From the NCBI RefSeq assembly GCF_030816115.1, contig NZ_JAUSXQ010000001.1, positions 3,701,001 to 3,765,000 on the forward strand: a DNA stretch of 64,000 bases. Reading direction: 5' to 3'. Below, piece after piece: positions 45,477 through 54,289 of the stretch; within the stretch, counting starts at the first letter, position 1; the number at the start of each line of letters is the position of its first letter. A program made the translations under genes and the position numbers. Origin of the DNA: Chryseobacterium sp. W4I1 (GTDB taxonomy: Bacteria > Bacteroidota > Bacteroidia > Flavobacteriales > Weeksellaceae). The notes beneath the pieces are model-generated. The model was not told the DNA's origin. It did not search any database and was given only the letters and a program-made list of their open reading frames with translations.

Positions 45477-47209
45477 TACAGCAGTCCTTTAATATGTTTA
45501 TAATTGGTTTTCACAGTATCCAGCACTTCTTCCATTTTACCACCAAGCATCAGTTGAGCCATAGATTTGGTCATTCCCACTACCTGGTCAAAATCTACTT
45601 TCGGAGGCAGGGCCAGTGCGTTCGGATTGGTAAATATATTGAGAAGGTACGGTCCATCAAAGGATAAGCATTCTTTGATGGCACTTTCTACATCTTCAGG
45701 TTTATGAACGTTTTTCCCGGGATATCCCATTGCCTGAGCTACCATCGCAAAATCAGGATTGATCATATCCGTTTCATTATCCGGCATTCCCCCTACTTCC
45801 ATTTCCAGTTTTACCATTCCCAGGGTTCTGTTATTGAAAACGATCAGTTTAACCGGTAATTTATACTGGAAAATTGTAGCCATATCTCCGAGAAGCATCG
45901 AAAGTCCTCCGTCTCCACACATCGCAATCACTTCCCTGCCTGGATGAGCCAGAGCTGCACCAATAGCCATCGGCATAGCATTCGCCATTGAACCGTGATT
46001 GAAAGAGCCCAGCATTTTTCTTTCGCCGGTTCCGGTGATAAACCTGGCTCCCCACACGCAGCACATCCCTGTATCTACTGTAAAAATGGCATCTTTTTTA
46101 GCCACCTGATCTAAGATATGCGTGACATATTCCGGCTGGATAGCATCTTCTTTTCCAAAGTCTTTTACATAAGTAAGCTGGTTTTCTTTTACTTTCTCAT
46201 AAAACGCCAACTGTTCATTAAGGAAATGCGTATCCGTTTTTTCTTGAAGGAGCGGCAGCAAAGCTTTAATGGTTTCTTTCACATCTCCCGCCAATCCTAA
46301 TTCAAGTTTTGCCCTTCTTCCTAATCTTTCGGGGCTTTCATCGATCTGGACAATTTTATTTTTTACCGGCATGAATTTCTGATAAGGAAAATCGGTTCCC
46401 AGCAGGATCAAAAGATCTGCTTCGTGCATCGCATGATAAGCGGAAGGAAATCCCAAAAGCCCTGTAAGTCCTACTTCATTAGGGTTATTGGGCTGAATTG
46501 ACATTTTCCCACGGAAGGAATAACCTACCGGTGCTTTTAAAAACTTTGACAGTTCTACTACTTCAGCATTTGCTTCTCCTGCTCCGATTCCGCAATAGAG
46601 CGTTACTTTTTTGCTTTCATTAATTAAGCTTGCAAGGCTTTTCAATTCATCATCGGAAGGCCTGATTACGGGATTGGTCCTGAATATCTGGGTGGAGGTA
46701 GATCCTTCTTCCGCATCAAGTTCTGACACATCTCCGGGAAGTCCGATAACAGCAACTCCTTTTTTTGAAATGGCGTGCTGAATAGCCGTCTGTAAAGTTC
46801 TCTGTACCTGTTCAGGTCGTGTGATCATCTGATTGTAGTGGCTGCAATCGTCAAAAAGCTTTATGGTATTGGTTTCCTGAAAATAATCCATTCCCATTTC
46901 GTCGCTTGGAATTGTGGAAGCAATAACCAGCATGGGAACATGAGATTTGTGCGCTTCGTAAACCCCATTGATCAGATGAACATGTCCGGGGCCGCAGCTT
47001 CCTGCACATACGGCAAACCCATCAAGCTCAGCTTCCGCCGCTGCTGCATAGGCTCCCACTTCTTCATGTCTCACGTGGATCCATTCTATGCTGCTTTTTT
47101 TAACGGCAATATTAAGATGGTTGAGACTGTCGCCGGTAACTGCGTAAATTCTTTTCACATTGGCGTCTTCGAGCATTTCAACAATCTGCTCTGCTATGTT
47201 TTTAGCCAT
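45476..47209 (-). CDS. Thiamine-diphosphate enzyme, pyruvate dehydrogenase (quinone)/pyruvate oxidase type
   Basis: 577 aa from the ATG at 47209; the longer frame (47278) adds a non-conserved hydrophobic run. It has the three-domain architecture of PoxB. The PYR domain has AVTGDSLNHLNIAVKK and HVRHEEVGAYAAAAEA with the catalytic Glu. The central FAD-binding domain has VTLYCGIGAGEANAEVVEL. The PP domain has the GDG motif CGDGGLSMLLGD with NNRTLGMVKLEM. It probably oxidises pyruvate to acetate and CO2, passing electrons to quinone. The gene is coupled to the MFS gene. Confidence 0.9.
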   Translation of the reverse strand: MAKNIAEQIVEMLEDANVKRIYAVTGDSLNHLNIAVKKSSIEWIHVRHEEVGAYAAAAEAELDGFAVCAGSCGPGHVHLINGVYEAHKSHVPMLVIASTIPSDEMGMDYFQETNTIKLFDDCSHYNQMITRPEQVQRTLQTAIQHAISKKGVAVIGLPGDVSELDAEEGSTSTQIFRTNPVIRPSDDELKSLASLINESKKVTLYCGIGAGEANAEVVELSKFLKAPVGYSFRGKMSIQPNNPNEVGLTGLLGFPSAYHAMHEADLLILLGTDFPYQKFMPVKNKIVQIDESPERLGRRAKLELGLAGDVKETIKALLPLLQEKTDTHFLNEQLAFYEKVKENQLTYVKDFGKEDAIQPEYVTHILDQVAKKDAIFTVDTGMCCVWGARFITGTGERKMLGSFNHGSMANAMPMAIGAALAHPGREVIAMCGDGGLSMLLGDMATIFQYKLPVKLIVFNNRTLGMVKLEMEVGGMPDNETDMINPDFAMVAQAMGYPGKNVHKPEDVESAIKECLSFDGPYLLNIFTNPNALALPPKVDFDQVVGMTKSMAQLMLGGKMEEVLDTVKTNYKHIKGLL

Positions 47210-47543
47210 AATTACTATTTTTGGGTGTTTATTTTCGTTATAGAAATTGAATAAAGAATGGTAAGCAATGATTAGCATTTAATCCTTGCCTCTCTCAAAT
47301 TTAGCTAATAAATTACAATTTCAAAGCCAATAAAATATTAAAATTTCAACATATTTAAGGTACTGCGATTAAGATGAATTGCTTTAAATCATAGTGAAGT
47401 GAAGCTATTAAGACAAGCAAGAAACAAAACCGTCTGGCTTTGAGCGGATTTCTGTATCCTTTATATATCAATAAACATTTTTCAAGTTTTTGTTTAAAAG
47501 AAAAACTCCGCATTAATTTGCGGAGTTCTATTTTATATCTGAT
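47210..47543. other. Intergenic region before PoxB-type gene / after lysA
   Basis: AT-rich. It contains the lysA terminator at 47502-47527. No gene, RNA or canonical promoter is recognised. Confidence 0.4.
47502..47527 (-). terminator. Terminator after lysA
   Basis: Stem AACTCCGCA / TGCGGAGTT followed by T-rich bases on the minus strand, about 20 bases beyond the stop at 47544. Confidence 0.85.
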
Positions 47544-48744
47544 TTAGATTACTTCTATCTGATTTCTCAGCAGGTCCTCAAATTCATCTCTTTTACGGAT
47601 CAAGTGTGCTTTTCCGTCTAAGAACAATACTTCAGCAGGTTTTAATCTTGAATTGAAATTAGAGCTCATTTCAAAACCGTATGCTCCGGCATTATGGAAA
47701 GCCAGGATATCCCCCTCTCTTACTTCATTCAGTTTTCTGTCCCATGCGAAAGTATCGGTTTCACAGATGTTTCCTACAACGGTATAAATTCTTTCTGCCC
47801 CTTTTGGATTGGAAAGGTTTTCAATCATATGATAAGAATCGTAGAACATCGGACGGATCAGATGATTAAATCCTGAATTTACTCCTACAAAGACCGTAGC
47901 TGTAGTCTGCTTGATTACATTGGCTTTCACTAAAAGATAACCGCTTTTTCCAACGAGGAATTTTCCCGGTTTCAAACCATAATTCAAACTTTCGGCCTGT
48001 AGATTTTGTGAATTCAGACAACACTTTTTCTACTTTCTTTCCTAAAGTTTTTACATCTGTTTCTTCTTCGCTATCCTGGTAAGGGATTTTGAACCCACTT
48101 CCCATATCCAGGTATTTAAGATTAGGGAAATGCTCAGAAAGCTCAAGCATAATATCCAATGCCTGAAGGAAAACGTCCGGATCCTTGATCTCACTTCCGG
48201 TATGCATGTGAAGGCCTTCCACATTAAGGTTGGTACTTTTCATAACTCTTTCAATATGACGAACCTGATGGATAGAAATACCGAATTTGCTGTCGATGTG
48301 TCCCGTTGAGATTTTATAGTTTCCTCCTGCAAAAATATGCGGGTTGATTCTTACAAGAATTGGATATGTATTCCCGAATTTATTCCCGAACTGCTCAAGA
48401 ATAGAGATGTTATCAATATTTATATGAACGCCCAGCACCATTGCCTCTTCAATTTCAGCAAGGTCTACACAGTTGGGTGTGAAAAGGATCTTTTCTTTAG
48501 TAAATCCTGCCTTCAATCCAAGCTTTACTTCATTTATTGATACACAATCCAAAGACGCACCCAGGTTCTTGACATACTTCAAAATATTAATGTTTGTCAA
48601 TGCCTTTGCAGCATAAAAGAACTTTGTGTGTTTTAAAAAAGAAGATGTAAGTTTCTCATATTGAGTTTTGATAGATTCAGCATCGTAAACGTACACCGGG
48701 GTGCCAAACTCAGTGGCAATCTTTAATAATTCTTTTGAATTCAT
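47544..48744 (-). pseudogene. lysA: Diaminopimelate decarboxylase, interrupted by a +1 frameshift
   Basis: Final step of lysine biosynthesis (meso-diaminopimelate to lysine plus CO2), using PLP. Two frames (47866-48744 and 47544-47970) make one protein of about 400 aa, the usual LysA length. The PLP lysine lies in FFYAAKALTN, the fold-type III barrel motifs HTGSEI and YLDMGSGFKIPY are clear, and the C-terminal domain has FVGVNSGFNHLIRPMFYDSYH. The frame breaks at three A (coding strand, 47970-47972) where two restores ELWFEPGKFLVGKSG. LysA is normally essential, so a sequence error is likely. The leader upstream is unusual (see findings). Confidence 0.88.
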
Positions 48745-48767
48745 AATTTCATTTTAACATAAAAAAA

Positions 48768-48794
48768 GGCAGATTCTTAGATAAAGAGCCTGCC
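48768..48794 (-). terminator. Leader terminator before lysA
   Basis: Stem GGCAG-xx-TCTT / AAGA-xx-CTGCC followed by seven Ts on the minus strand, ending 16 bases before the lysA start codon. It would stop transcription before lysA unless disrupted. Confidence 0.7.
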
Positions 48795-48825
48795 ACATTA
48801 ATTATTTTTATGCAAGACAAGTCTT

Positions 48826-48897
48826 TTAAATATTCCAAACCTTAGAGAACTTCACAGTTCCCTTCTTTCCAGTTTTAATTTGTTTAAAATTTTGCAT
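48826..48897 (-). CDS. Lysine-rich leader peptide upstream of lysA
   Basis: A 23-codon ORF from the ATG at 48897, MQNFKQIKTGKKGTVKF then SKVWNI, with six Lys including a KK pair. It begins 14 bases after the expected start site of a TATTTTTG promoter and ends 32 bases before the leader terminator. The composition fits a leader whose translation senses Lys-tRNA charging and controls the terminator. A perfect AAGAC-TT-GTCTT hairpin lies just after the stop. An anti-terminator pairing was not clearly found. Confidence 0.5.
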   Translation of the reverse strand: MQNFKQIKTGKKGTVKFSKVWNI

Positions 48898-48917
48898 TGC
48901 TTCTTTTTTATTTTGTA

Positions 48918-48925
48918 CAAAAATA
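48918..48925 (-). promoter_or_regulatory. Putative -7 element for the lysA leader transcript
   Basis: Minus-strand TATTTTTG (TAnnTTTG) 21 bases before the leader ORF start. The -33 element is weak. Confidence 0.45.
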
Positions 48926-48981
48926 CTATTTATTTTTTATTTTAAGAAAATTGATTTTGAAACCATTTTCTAAATTTTCTA

Positions 48982-50205
48982 TTACTTCGGTAATGGTAAT
49001 GTCTCAAAATCACCACGAAGGAGTGCCAATTGGAGATCATTATGCAGATCCGTTGATGGCAAAGGCAAATCAATCTTCAGCTTTGAAAGCTTACTGAGAG
49101 TCTGTATCTGAGTAAACAGTTCATAAAATCCGTAAGACATTATTTTTCCGTTCTCGATGATCAGAAACATTTTTTCTCCCAATTTTCTTCCCTGCCCCAG
49201 CCAGAGTTCGTTTCTTTTTCTGAAATCTATTTTTTTAATGAAAACATGTACATCATTAAACTCTTCCTGTGAGCCAATAAACTGAACGGCCTTCACACCC
49301 TGGGTAAATGATCTGAATTTCAGGATCGGCTTTTCTGTTTTATTCAGCTTATTTTTTTCAACAATGTATTTATTGTTCCTAAAATAAAGACCGAACAGGA
49401 AAGTTTCTTTTTTCTTGATATTTTTAGAATTGAGGATCAGTTTAGCAATAATATCTGTGCCTGTAAGCTCATAATTGATCTGTTCCACATCTTTCTGTAG
49501 CTGTTCCCATTTTTTGGATTTGGAATTAAAAACTTTTTTTGAAAATTTATTGATATCCTGGACATAGTCTGATAACATAATTCTTCCCGCTTCATCCTGA
49601 AAATAGACAAAGCCTTTTTCGTTGGGAAGATCCTGAGTCAGGACTTTGATTTTATTGATATAGGTTTTGGCATTGGTTTCATCATGCTGCTTCTGGATGA
49701 TTTCATTTTCAGTATCTTTTGATACCAAAAGCTTGAACAGCTCCAATGTTGCCCTGGCATCACCTTCAGCTCTATGATGGTTCGTCAATGGAATTCCTAA
49801 AGATTTCACAAGTTTCCCCAATGAATAACTTACCTCATCCGGGATCATTTTTTTCGCTAAAGGAATGGTATCCAAAGTATTGATCTGAAAATCATACCCT
49901 AATCTTTTAAAAGACTGGCGAAGCATTCTGTAATCGAAATCAATATTATGTCCTACTAAAGTAGTATTCTGAGTAATTTCAATAACTCTTTTTGCTATCT
50001 CATGGAATTTTGGAGCGGTTTTCACCATTTTAGGCGTGATGCTGGTGAGCTTCTGTACAAAAGGGGTAATATCGCTTTCAGGATTGACAAGAGATATAAA
50101 CTGGTCAGTAATTTTCTGGCCATCATATCTGTAGATGGCTATATCTATAATGCATTCATCTCTATAACCTGCACCATTACTTTCTATATCTATAATTGAA
50201 TACAT
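48982..50205 (-). CDS. DEDDh exonuclease fused to a degenerate GIY-YIG-like domain
   Basis: 407 aa. The N-terminal third is a DnaQ-type 3'-5' exonuclease: IIDIESNG (Exo I DxE), VGHNIDFDYRML (Exo II) and HHRAEGDA (Exo III His/Asp). The part after residue 190 (LPNEKGFVYFQDEAGRIMLS then DYVQDINKFSKKVF) matches the layout of the UvrC-type GIY-YIG domain, but the GIY and YIG signatures are replaced, so nuclease activity there is doubtful. Intact fused forms exist in Bacteroidetes (from memory). Role in DNA repair or proofreading is inferred. Confidence 0.8.
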   Translation of the reverse strand: MYSIIDIESNGAGYRDECIIDIAIYRYDGQKITDQFISLVNPESDITPFVQKLTSITPKMVKTAPKFHEIAKRVIEITQNTTLVGHNIDFDYRMLRQSFKRLGYDFQINTLDTIPLAKKMIPDEVSYSLGKLVKSLGIPLTNHHRAEGDARATLELFKLLVSKDTENEIIQKQHDETNAKTYINKIKVLTQDLPNEKGFVYFQDEAGRIMLSDYVQDINKFSKKVFNSKSKKWEQLQKDVEQINYELTGTDIIAKLILNSKNIKKKETFLFGLYFRNNKYIVEKNKLNKTEKPILKFRSFTQGVKAVQFIGSQEEFNDVHVFIKKIDFRKRNELWLGQGRKLGEKMFLIIENGKIMSYGFYELFTQIQTLSKLSKLKIDLPLPSTDLHNDLQLALLRGDFETLPLPK

Positions 50206-50579
50206 TGAATTGTAGTATACTGCTATTTTTTAATTAATAATAATAATTCCAGGCATCATAATTCCGTTATGAGGCCTATACATAACCCATGCCATAGGTC
50301 ACATAACGGTCGAACAGCATGCTCTATGTCTTTGATATTAAAAACAATACCACAAAAAGACACCTATGCACTGATGAGTGAAACTATCCCGCCAAATAAC
50401 TTATAGATCAAATTTTTATCTAATAGTAAAGGAAGATTGGCTAAAATAACAAAAAATATATCAAAAAAGTAAAACTAGCATTGATACTGTCCATGATCAG
50501 ATTCAGACCTGGGTCATCCGAGACAGTAAACAGCTGATTATCTTCTTATGACAAATTATTTGCTGGTCAGCTTTTCACT
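50206..50579. other. Intergenic region with a long inverted repeat
   Basis: 374 bases with no gene. It holds the imperfect inverted repeat at 50264-50309 and a hammerhead-like string that I rejected. No canonical promoter was found. Confidence 0.4.
50264..50309. repeat. Imperfect 16-bp inverted repeat
   Basis: CCGTTATGAGGCCTAT and ATAGGTCACATAACGG form arms with 14 of 16 matches and a 14-base loop. It lacks a T run, so it is not a simple terminator. Confidence 0.6.
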
Positions 50580-52106
50580 CTATCTTCTTCTTCCCCCGAG
50601 ACCTAACATTCCCAAAATAGCCTTTGCGCCTTCACGCATCAACGTACTTGTAAATGTTCTTCCCGCTTTGCTCTGAAGTACCTGTTCAAACATTCCAGGT
50701 TCTTCTTTTACTGGTTTTGTTTTCTGATTAGGTGCAGAATTTTGAGCTGCCTGCTCCATTCTATTGGTAAGCATCTCATAAGCTGATTCTCTATCAACCG
50801 GCTGTTCGTATTTAGCCACTAATGCAGAACTTCCCGTCAATTCTGAAATTTCTGCATCATTCAGAACATCCATCCTGGATTCCGGAGAAATTAAATACGT
50901 GTGAACCAAAGGCGTAGGAATTCCTTTTTCATCCAGAGCCGTAATAAATGCTTCACCGATCCCAAGATTCTGAATCAGACTTGATGCATTATAAAACTCT
51001 GTTGTCGGATAGTTTTCAACAGCCTTGGAAATTTCTTTTTTATCCTTGGCAGTGAAACCTCGCAGTGCGTGCTGAATCTTCAGTCCAAGCTGAGAAAGTA
51101 CATTTTCAGGTACATCCCCCGGAATCTGGGTAATAAAATAAATTCCTACACCTTTGGAACGAATCAGCTTTACCATCGTTTCTATCTGTGAAAGCAAAGC
51201 TTTTGAAGACTCGTCAAAAATCAGGTGAGCTTCATCTATAAACAGTACCAGTTTTGGTTTTCCACTGTCTCCTTCTTCAGGAAAAGTCATATAAATTTCC
51301 GCAAAAAGTGAAAGCATAAATGTGGAAAAAAGCTGTGGTTTACTCTGAATTTCAGCAACTCTCAATATATTAACAACTCCTTTTCCATCTCTGGTTTCAA
51401 GAAGGTCTTGAACATCAAAACTTAGTTCTCCAAAGAAATCTGAAGCACCCTGTTGTTCCAATGCAACAATAGATCTTAAAATTGTTCCTAAAGAAGCTGG
51501 AGCTATAGAGCCGTAATTGGCGGCCAATTCAGCTTTCCCCTGGGCATTATCTGTTACATACTGCAGAACCTTCTTCAAGTCCTTAAGGTCAATTAAAGGA
51601 AGGCCTTTATCATCACAGTATTTAAAGACAATAGACATAATACTTTGCTGCGTATCATTCAGCTCAAGGATCTTGCTCAATAAAACAGGTCCGAATTCTG
51701 TAACGGTAGCTCTTAGTTTTACTCCTTTCCCTCCGGAAATACTCATCAGCTCTACCGGAAATGCCTGTGGGTTATATGGAAGCTGTGTTTTAGCGTATCT
51801 TTCTTCAATCACAGGATTCATCTTTCCGGCTTCTGCTATTCCGGAAAAGTCACCTTTAATATCTAAAACCAAAGAAGGGATTCCCGCATGGGAAAGCTGC
51901 TCGGCAAAGACCTGAAGTGTTTTTGTCTTACCTGTTCCCGTTGCTCCGGCAATAAGACCGTGACGGTTAATTGTTTTCAAAGGAATAGTCACGTCAACTT
52001 CCGTTACCACTTCCCCGTCAAGCATTCCTTTTCCCAGTATAATGTGTTCTCCTTTCGGATTATATCTTGCGTTCAGTTCTTCAATAAATTGTGTTTTGTC
52101 TGCCAT
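50580..52106 (-). CDS. HerA-like / DUF853 helicase-type ATPase
   Basis: 508 aa. ATPase of the HerA/FtsK fold: Walker A GATGTGKTKTLQ near residue 54, Walker B KLVLFIDEAHLIF. The N-terminal part has RYNPKGEHIILGKGML and VTIPLKTINRHGLIAG. The C-terminal ~50 residues are basic and hydrophobic (SKAGRTFTSTLMREGAKAIL). DUF853-type proteins of about 500 aa are widespread in bacteria with unknown role. No NurA partner is adjacent, so a HerA-NurA nuclease complex is not indicated. Confidence 0.88.
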   Translation of the reverse strand: MADKTQFIEELNARYNPKGEHIILGKGMLDGEVVTEVDVTIPLKTINRHGLIAGATGTGKTKTLQVFAEQLSHAGIPSLVLDIKGDFSGIAEAGKMNPVIEERYAKTQLPYNPQAFPVELMSISGGKGVKLRATVTEFGPVLLSKILELNDTQQSIMSIVFKYCDDKGLPLIDLKDLKKVLQYVTDNAQGKAELAANYGSIAPASLGTILRSIVALEQQGASDFFGELSFDVQDLLETRDGKGVVNILRVAEIQSKPQLFSTFMLSLFAEIYMTFPEEGDSGKPKLVLFIDEAHLIFDESSKALLSQIETMVKLIRSKGVGIYFITQIPGDVPENVLSQLGLKIQHALRGFTAKDKKEISKAVENYPTTEFYNASSLIQNLGIGEAFITALDEKGIPTPLVHTYLISPESRMDVLNDAEISELTGSSALVAKYEQPVDRESAYEMLTNRMEQAAQNSAPNQKTKPVKEEPGMFEQVLQSKAGRTFTSTLMREGAKAILGMLGLGGRRR

Positions 52107-52127
52107 CTGTTTTTTTTAAACTTATAA

Positions 52128-52486
52128 ATATAAAATTTTTTGCAAAATATTCGGTTATTAAAGTCATATTCTGCAATAATCTTTTGTTAATAATACCTTG
52201 AAATTTAATTTGAAACAGTCAGCAACAATTTTACGCCAGAGAAAAGAAAATTAAATCATAATACTTTTTAACATTCTTACAATTACACAATTATTTTCAT
52301 TTTTAGAATATGATAAAAAACAGTCACTTCACTTCCTTTCTTTTAGAGCCTCTTTTTTATTTGAAAACAAAGGACTTTATGAGAATAAGTCCATGGATAT
52401 TGAAAGAAACTATCATCTGAATTTAACATTTCGTTTACATTTCATCTAATACTTTGTATCTTTATCTAAAATTTAAAAAAGACCCA
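52128..52486. other. Divergent intergenic region between HerA-like and MBL-rhodanese genes
   Basis: About 360 AT-rich bases. Near 52450 an ATACTTTG is close to the -7 consensus for the MBL gene. A possible 36-codon plus-strand ORF (52310-52420) has no supporting signals and is not called. Confidence 0.4.
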
Positions 52487-53896
52487 ATGAAAATTGAACA
52501 AATATATACGGGCTGTCTGGCTCAGGGTGCCTATTATATTGTATCAGGAAATGAAGCTGCCATTATTGATCCATTAAGAGAAGTAAAACCTTACCTGGAT
52601 CGCCTTGAAAAAGACAATGTAACTTTAAAATATATTTTCGAGACCCACTTCCATGCTGATTTTGTTTCAGGACATTTGGATCTAAGTAAGAAAACAGGAG
52701 CCCCTATTGTTTACGGCCCCACAGCCCAGCCAGCTTTTGAGGCTATTATCGCAGAAGATAACCAGATCTTTGAGATCGGAAAAATAAAAATAAAAGTACT
52801 TCACACTCCCGGACACACGATGGAGAGTACGACTTACCTGCTGATTGATGAAAATGGAACAGAAACTGCCATTTTTACCGGTGACACCTTATTTTTAGGT
52901 GATGTAGGAAGGCCGGATCTTGCGCAAAAAGCAACCAATCTTACCCAGGAAGATCTTGCAGGCATTCTGTATGAAAGCCTTCAGACGAAGATTATGCCAT
53001 TGGATGACAGTATTACTGTTTATCCTGCACATGGTGCCGGTTCAGCCTGCGGAAAGAATATGCAGAAAGAAACGGTAGACATTTTAGGAAACCAGAAAAA
53101 GACCAATTACGCGCTTAATCAGCCGGATAAAGAATCATTTATCAGAGAGGTTTTAGACGGCCTTACTGCTCCACCGAAATATTTCGGAATGAATGTAGCA
53201 ATGAACAAAGGCGGATATGAAAGCCTGGATATAGTTATGAATAAAGGACTGAACCCCGTTGCTGCAGAAGATTTTGAGGCACTGGCAGAAGAAACCGGAG
53301 CTTTAATTTTAGATACAAGAAGTCCTGCCGAATTCCATAAAGGCTTTGTTCCTAATGCTATCAATATAGGATTGAAGGGCGATTTTGCCCCTTGGGTAGG
53401 AAATATGATCGTAGATGTAAAACATCCTATCCTTCTTGTAGCTGACGAAGGCACAGAAGAAGAGGTTATCACAAGATTGAGCAGAGTAGGGTTTGATAAT
53501 GTTGTAGGATATCTGGACGGAAGTTTCAGCGCATGGAAAAACTCAGGCAAGGAAACAGACGAGGTCAAAAGGATCTCACCTTCAGAATTCGCAGAACAGT
53601 TTACAGAAAATGCTAAAATAATCGACGTGAGAAAGCTAAGCGAATATTCAGCTGAACATATTGACAATGCATTCAATAAACCCCTTGACACAATCAGTGA
53701 TTGGGTAAAAACCATTGATGATTCTGAACATTTCTTTCTTCACTGTGCAGGAGGATACAGAAGTATGATTGCAGCAAGCATCCTTAATTCTCACGGCATC
53801 AGAAATTTCACTGAAATAGAAGGAGGATTCAATGGAATCAAAAAAACAGAAAAACTTCCGACAACAGATTTTGTTTGTCAGTCGAAAACTTTATAA
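52487..53896 (+). CDS. MBL-fold persulfide-dioxygenase-like protein with two rhodanese domains
   Basis: 469 aa from the ATG at 52487. N-terminal metallo-beta-lactamase fold with ETHFHADFVSGHLDLS (HxHxDH), LHTPGHTMESTTYLL and IFTGDTLFLGDVGRPDL, the ETHE1-like persulfide dioxygenase arrangement. Two rhodanese domains follow: the first (LDTRSPAEFHKGFVPNAINI) lacks a Cys loop and is probably inactive; the second has HCAGGYRSM with the sulfur-carrying Cys. Followed by a thioredoxin after 9 bases, so the pair probably detoxifies sulfide via persulfide (inference). Confidence 0.92.
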   Translation: MKIEQIYTGCLAQGAYYIVSGNEAAIIDPLREVKPYLDRLEKDNVTLKYIFETHFHADFVSGHLDLSKKTGAPIVYGPTAQPAFEAIIAEDNQIFEIGKIKIKVLHTPGHTMESTTYLLIDENGTETAIFTGDTLFLGDVGRPDLAQKATNLTQEDLAGILYESLQTKIMPLDDSITVYPAHGAGSACGKNMQKETVDILGNQKKTNYALNQPDKESFIREVLDGLTAPPKYFGMNVAMNKGGYESLDIVMNKGLNPVAAEDFEALAEETGALILDTRSPAEFHKGFVPNAINIGLKGDFAPWVGNMIVDVKHPILLVADEGTEEEVITRLSRVGFDNVVGYLDGSFSAWKNSGKETDEVKRISPSEFAEQFTENAKIIDVRKLSEYSAEHIDNAFNKPLDTISDWVKTIDDSEHFFLHCAGGYRSMIAASILNSHGIRNFTEIEGGFNGIKKTEKLPTTDFVCQSKTL

Positions 53897-53905
53897 AAAC
53901 TAGCT

Positions 53906-54205
53906 ATGTCACAAAAATTCCAGGAAATCATAGATTCCGAAAGACCTGTGTTAATTGATTTTTTTGCTACTTGGTGTCAACCATGCAAAGTACAGTCTTC
54001 AGTTTTAAATACGGTAAAAGAAAATGTAGGTGAAGATGCAAGAATCATAAAGGTAGATGTTGATCAATACCCGGCTCTTGCGGCTCAATACGGAGTTCGC
54101 GGCGTACCGACTTTAGCCATCTTCAAAAAAGGAGAGATGCTGTGGAAAGAAAGCGGCGTTCATGATGTCAATACATTGACCCAACTTTTAAAAGAACATG
54201 CCTAA
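53906..54205 (+). CDS. Thioredoxin-like protein with CQPC active site
   Basis: 99 aa, standard thioredoxin length. The active site is FFATWCQPCKVQ instead of WCGPC, changing the residue that tunes redox potential. The cis-proline loop GVRGVPTLAIF and the acidic VDVDQYPAL are present. It is encoded 9 bases after the MBL-rhodanese gene and should act with it in persulfide reduction. No signal peptide, so it is cytoplasmic. It ends at a strong terminator. Confidence 0.93.
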   Translation: MSQKFQEIIDSERPVLIDFFATWCQPCKVQSSVLNTVKENVGEDARIIKVDVDQYPALAAQYGVRGVPTLAIFKKGEMLWKESGVHDVNTLTQLLKEHA

Positions 54206-54232
54206 AACTGTGATTTTTCACAGTTTTTTGTT
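54205..54232 (+). terminator. Terminator after the thioredoxin gene
   Basis: Stem AAAACTGTG / CACAGTTTT followed by a T run on the plus strand, directly after the stop codon. Confidence 0.85.
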
Positions 54233-54289
54233 TTTATATACCCATAGATTTACACAATCGTGAAATCTATGGGAGTTTTATAACGATTA

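Noticed and set aside
45476..47209. Acetolactate synthase as the identity of the thiamine enzyme
   Set aside because: The HEEVGAYAAAAEA and central domain pattern and the coupled MFS gene fit the pyruvate oxidase/PoxB group better, and no ilv genes are nearby.
50371..50384. A hammerhead-ribozyme-like core (CTGATGA followed by GAAAC) in the gap after the exonuclease gene
   Set aside because: Only two bases separate the two conserved strings, so no stem II can form, and no stem I pairing was found around a plausible cleavage triplet. Probably chance.
52310..52420. A 36-codon ORF in the gap before the MBL-rhodanese gene
   Set aside because: No initiation signal, family likeness or conserved context; short ORFs of this length are expected by chance in AT-rich DNA.
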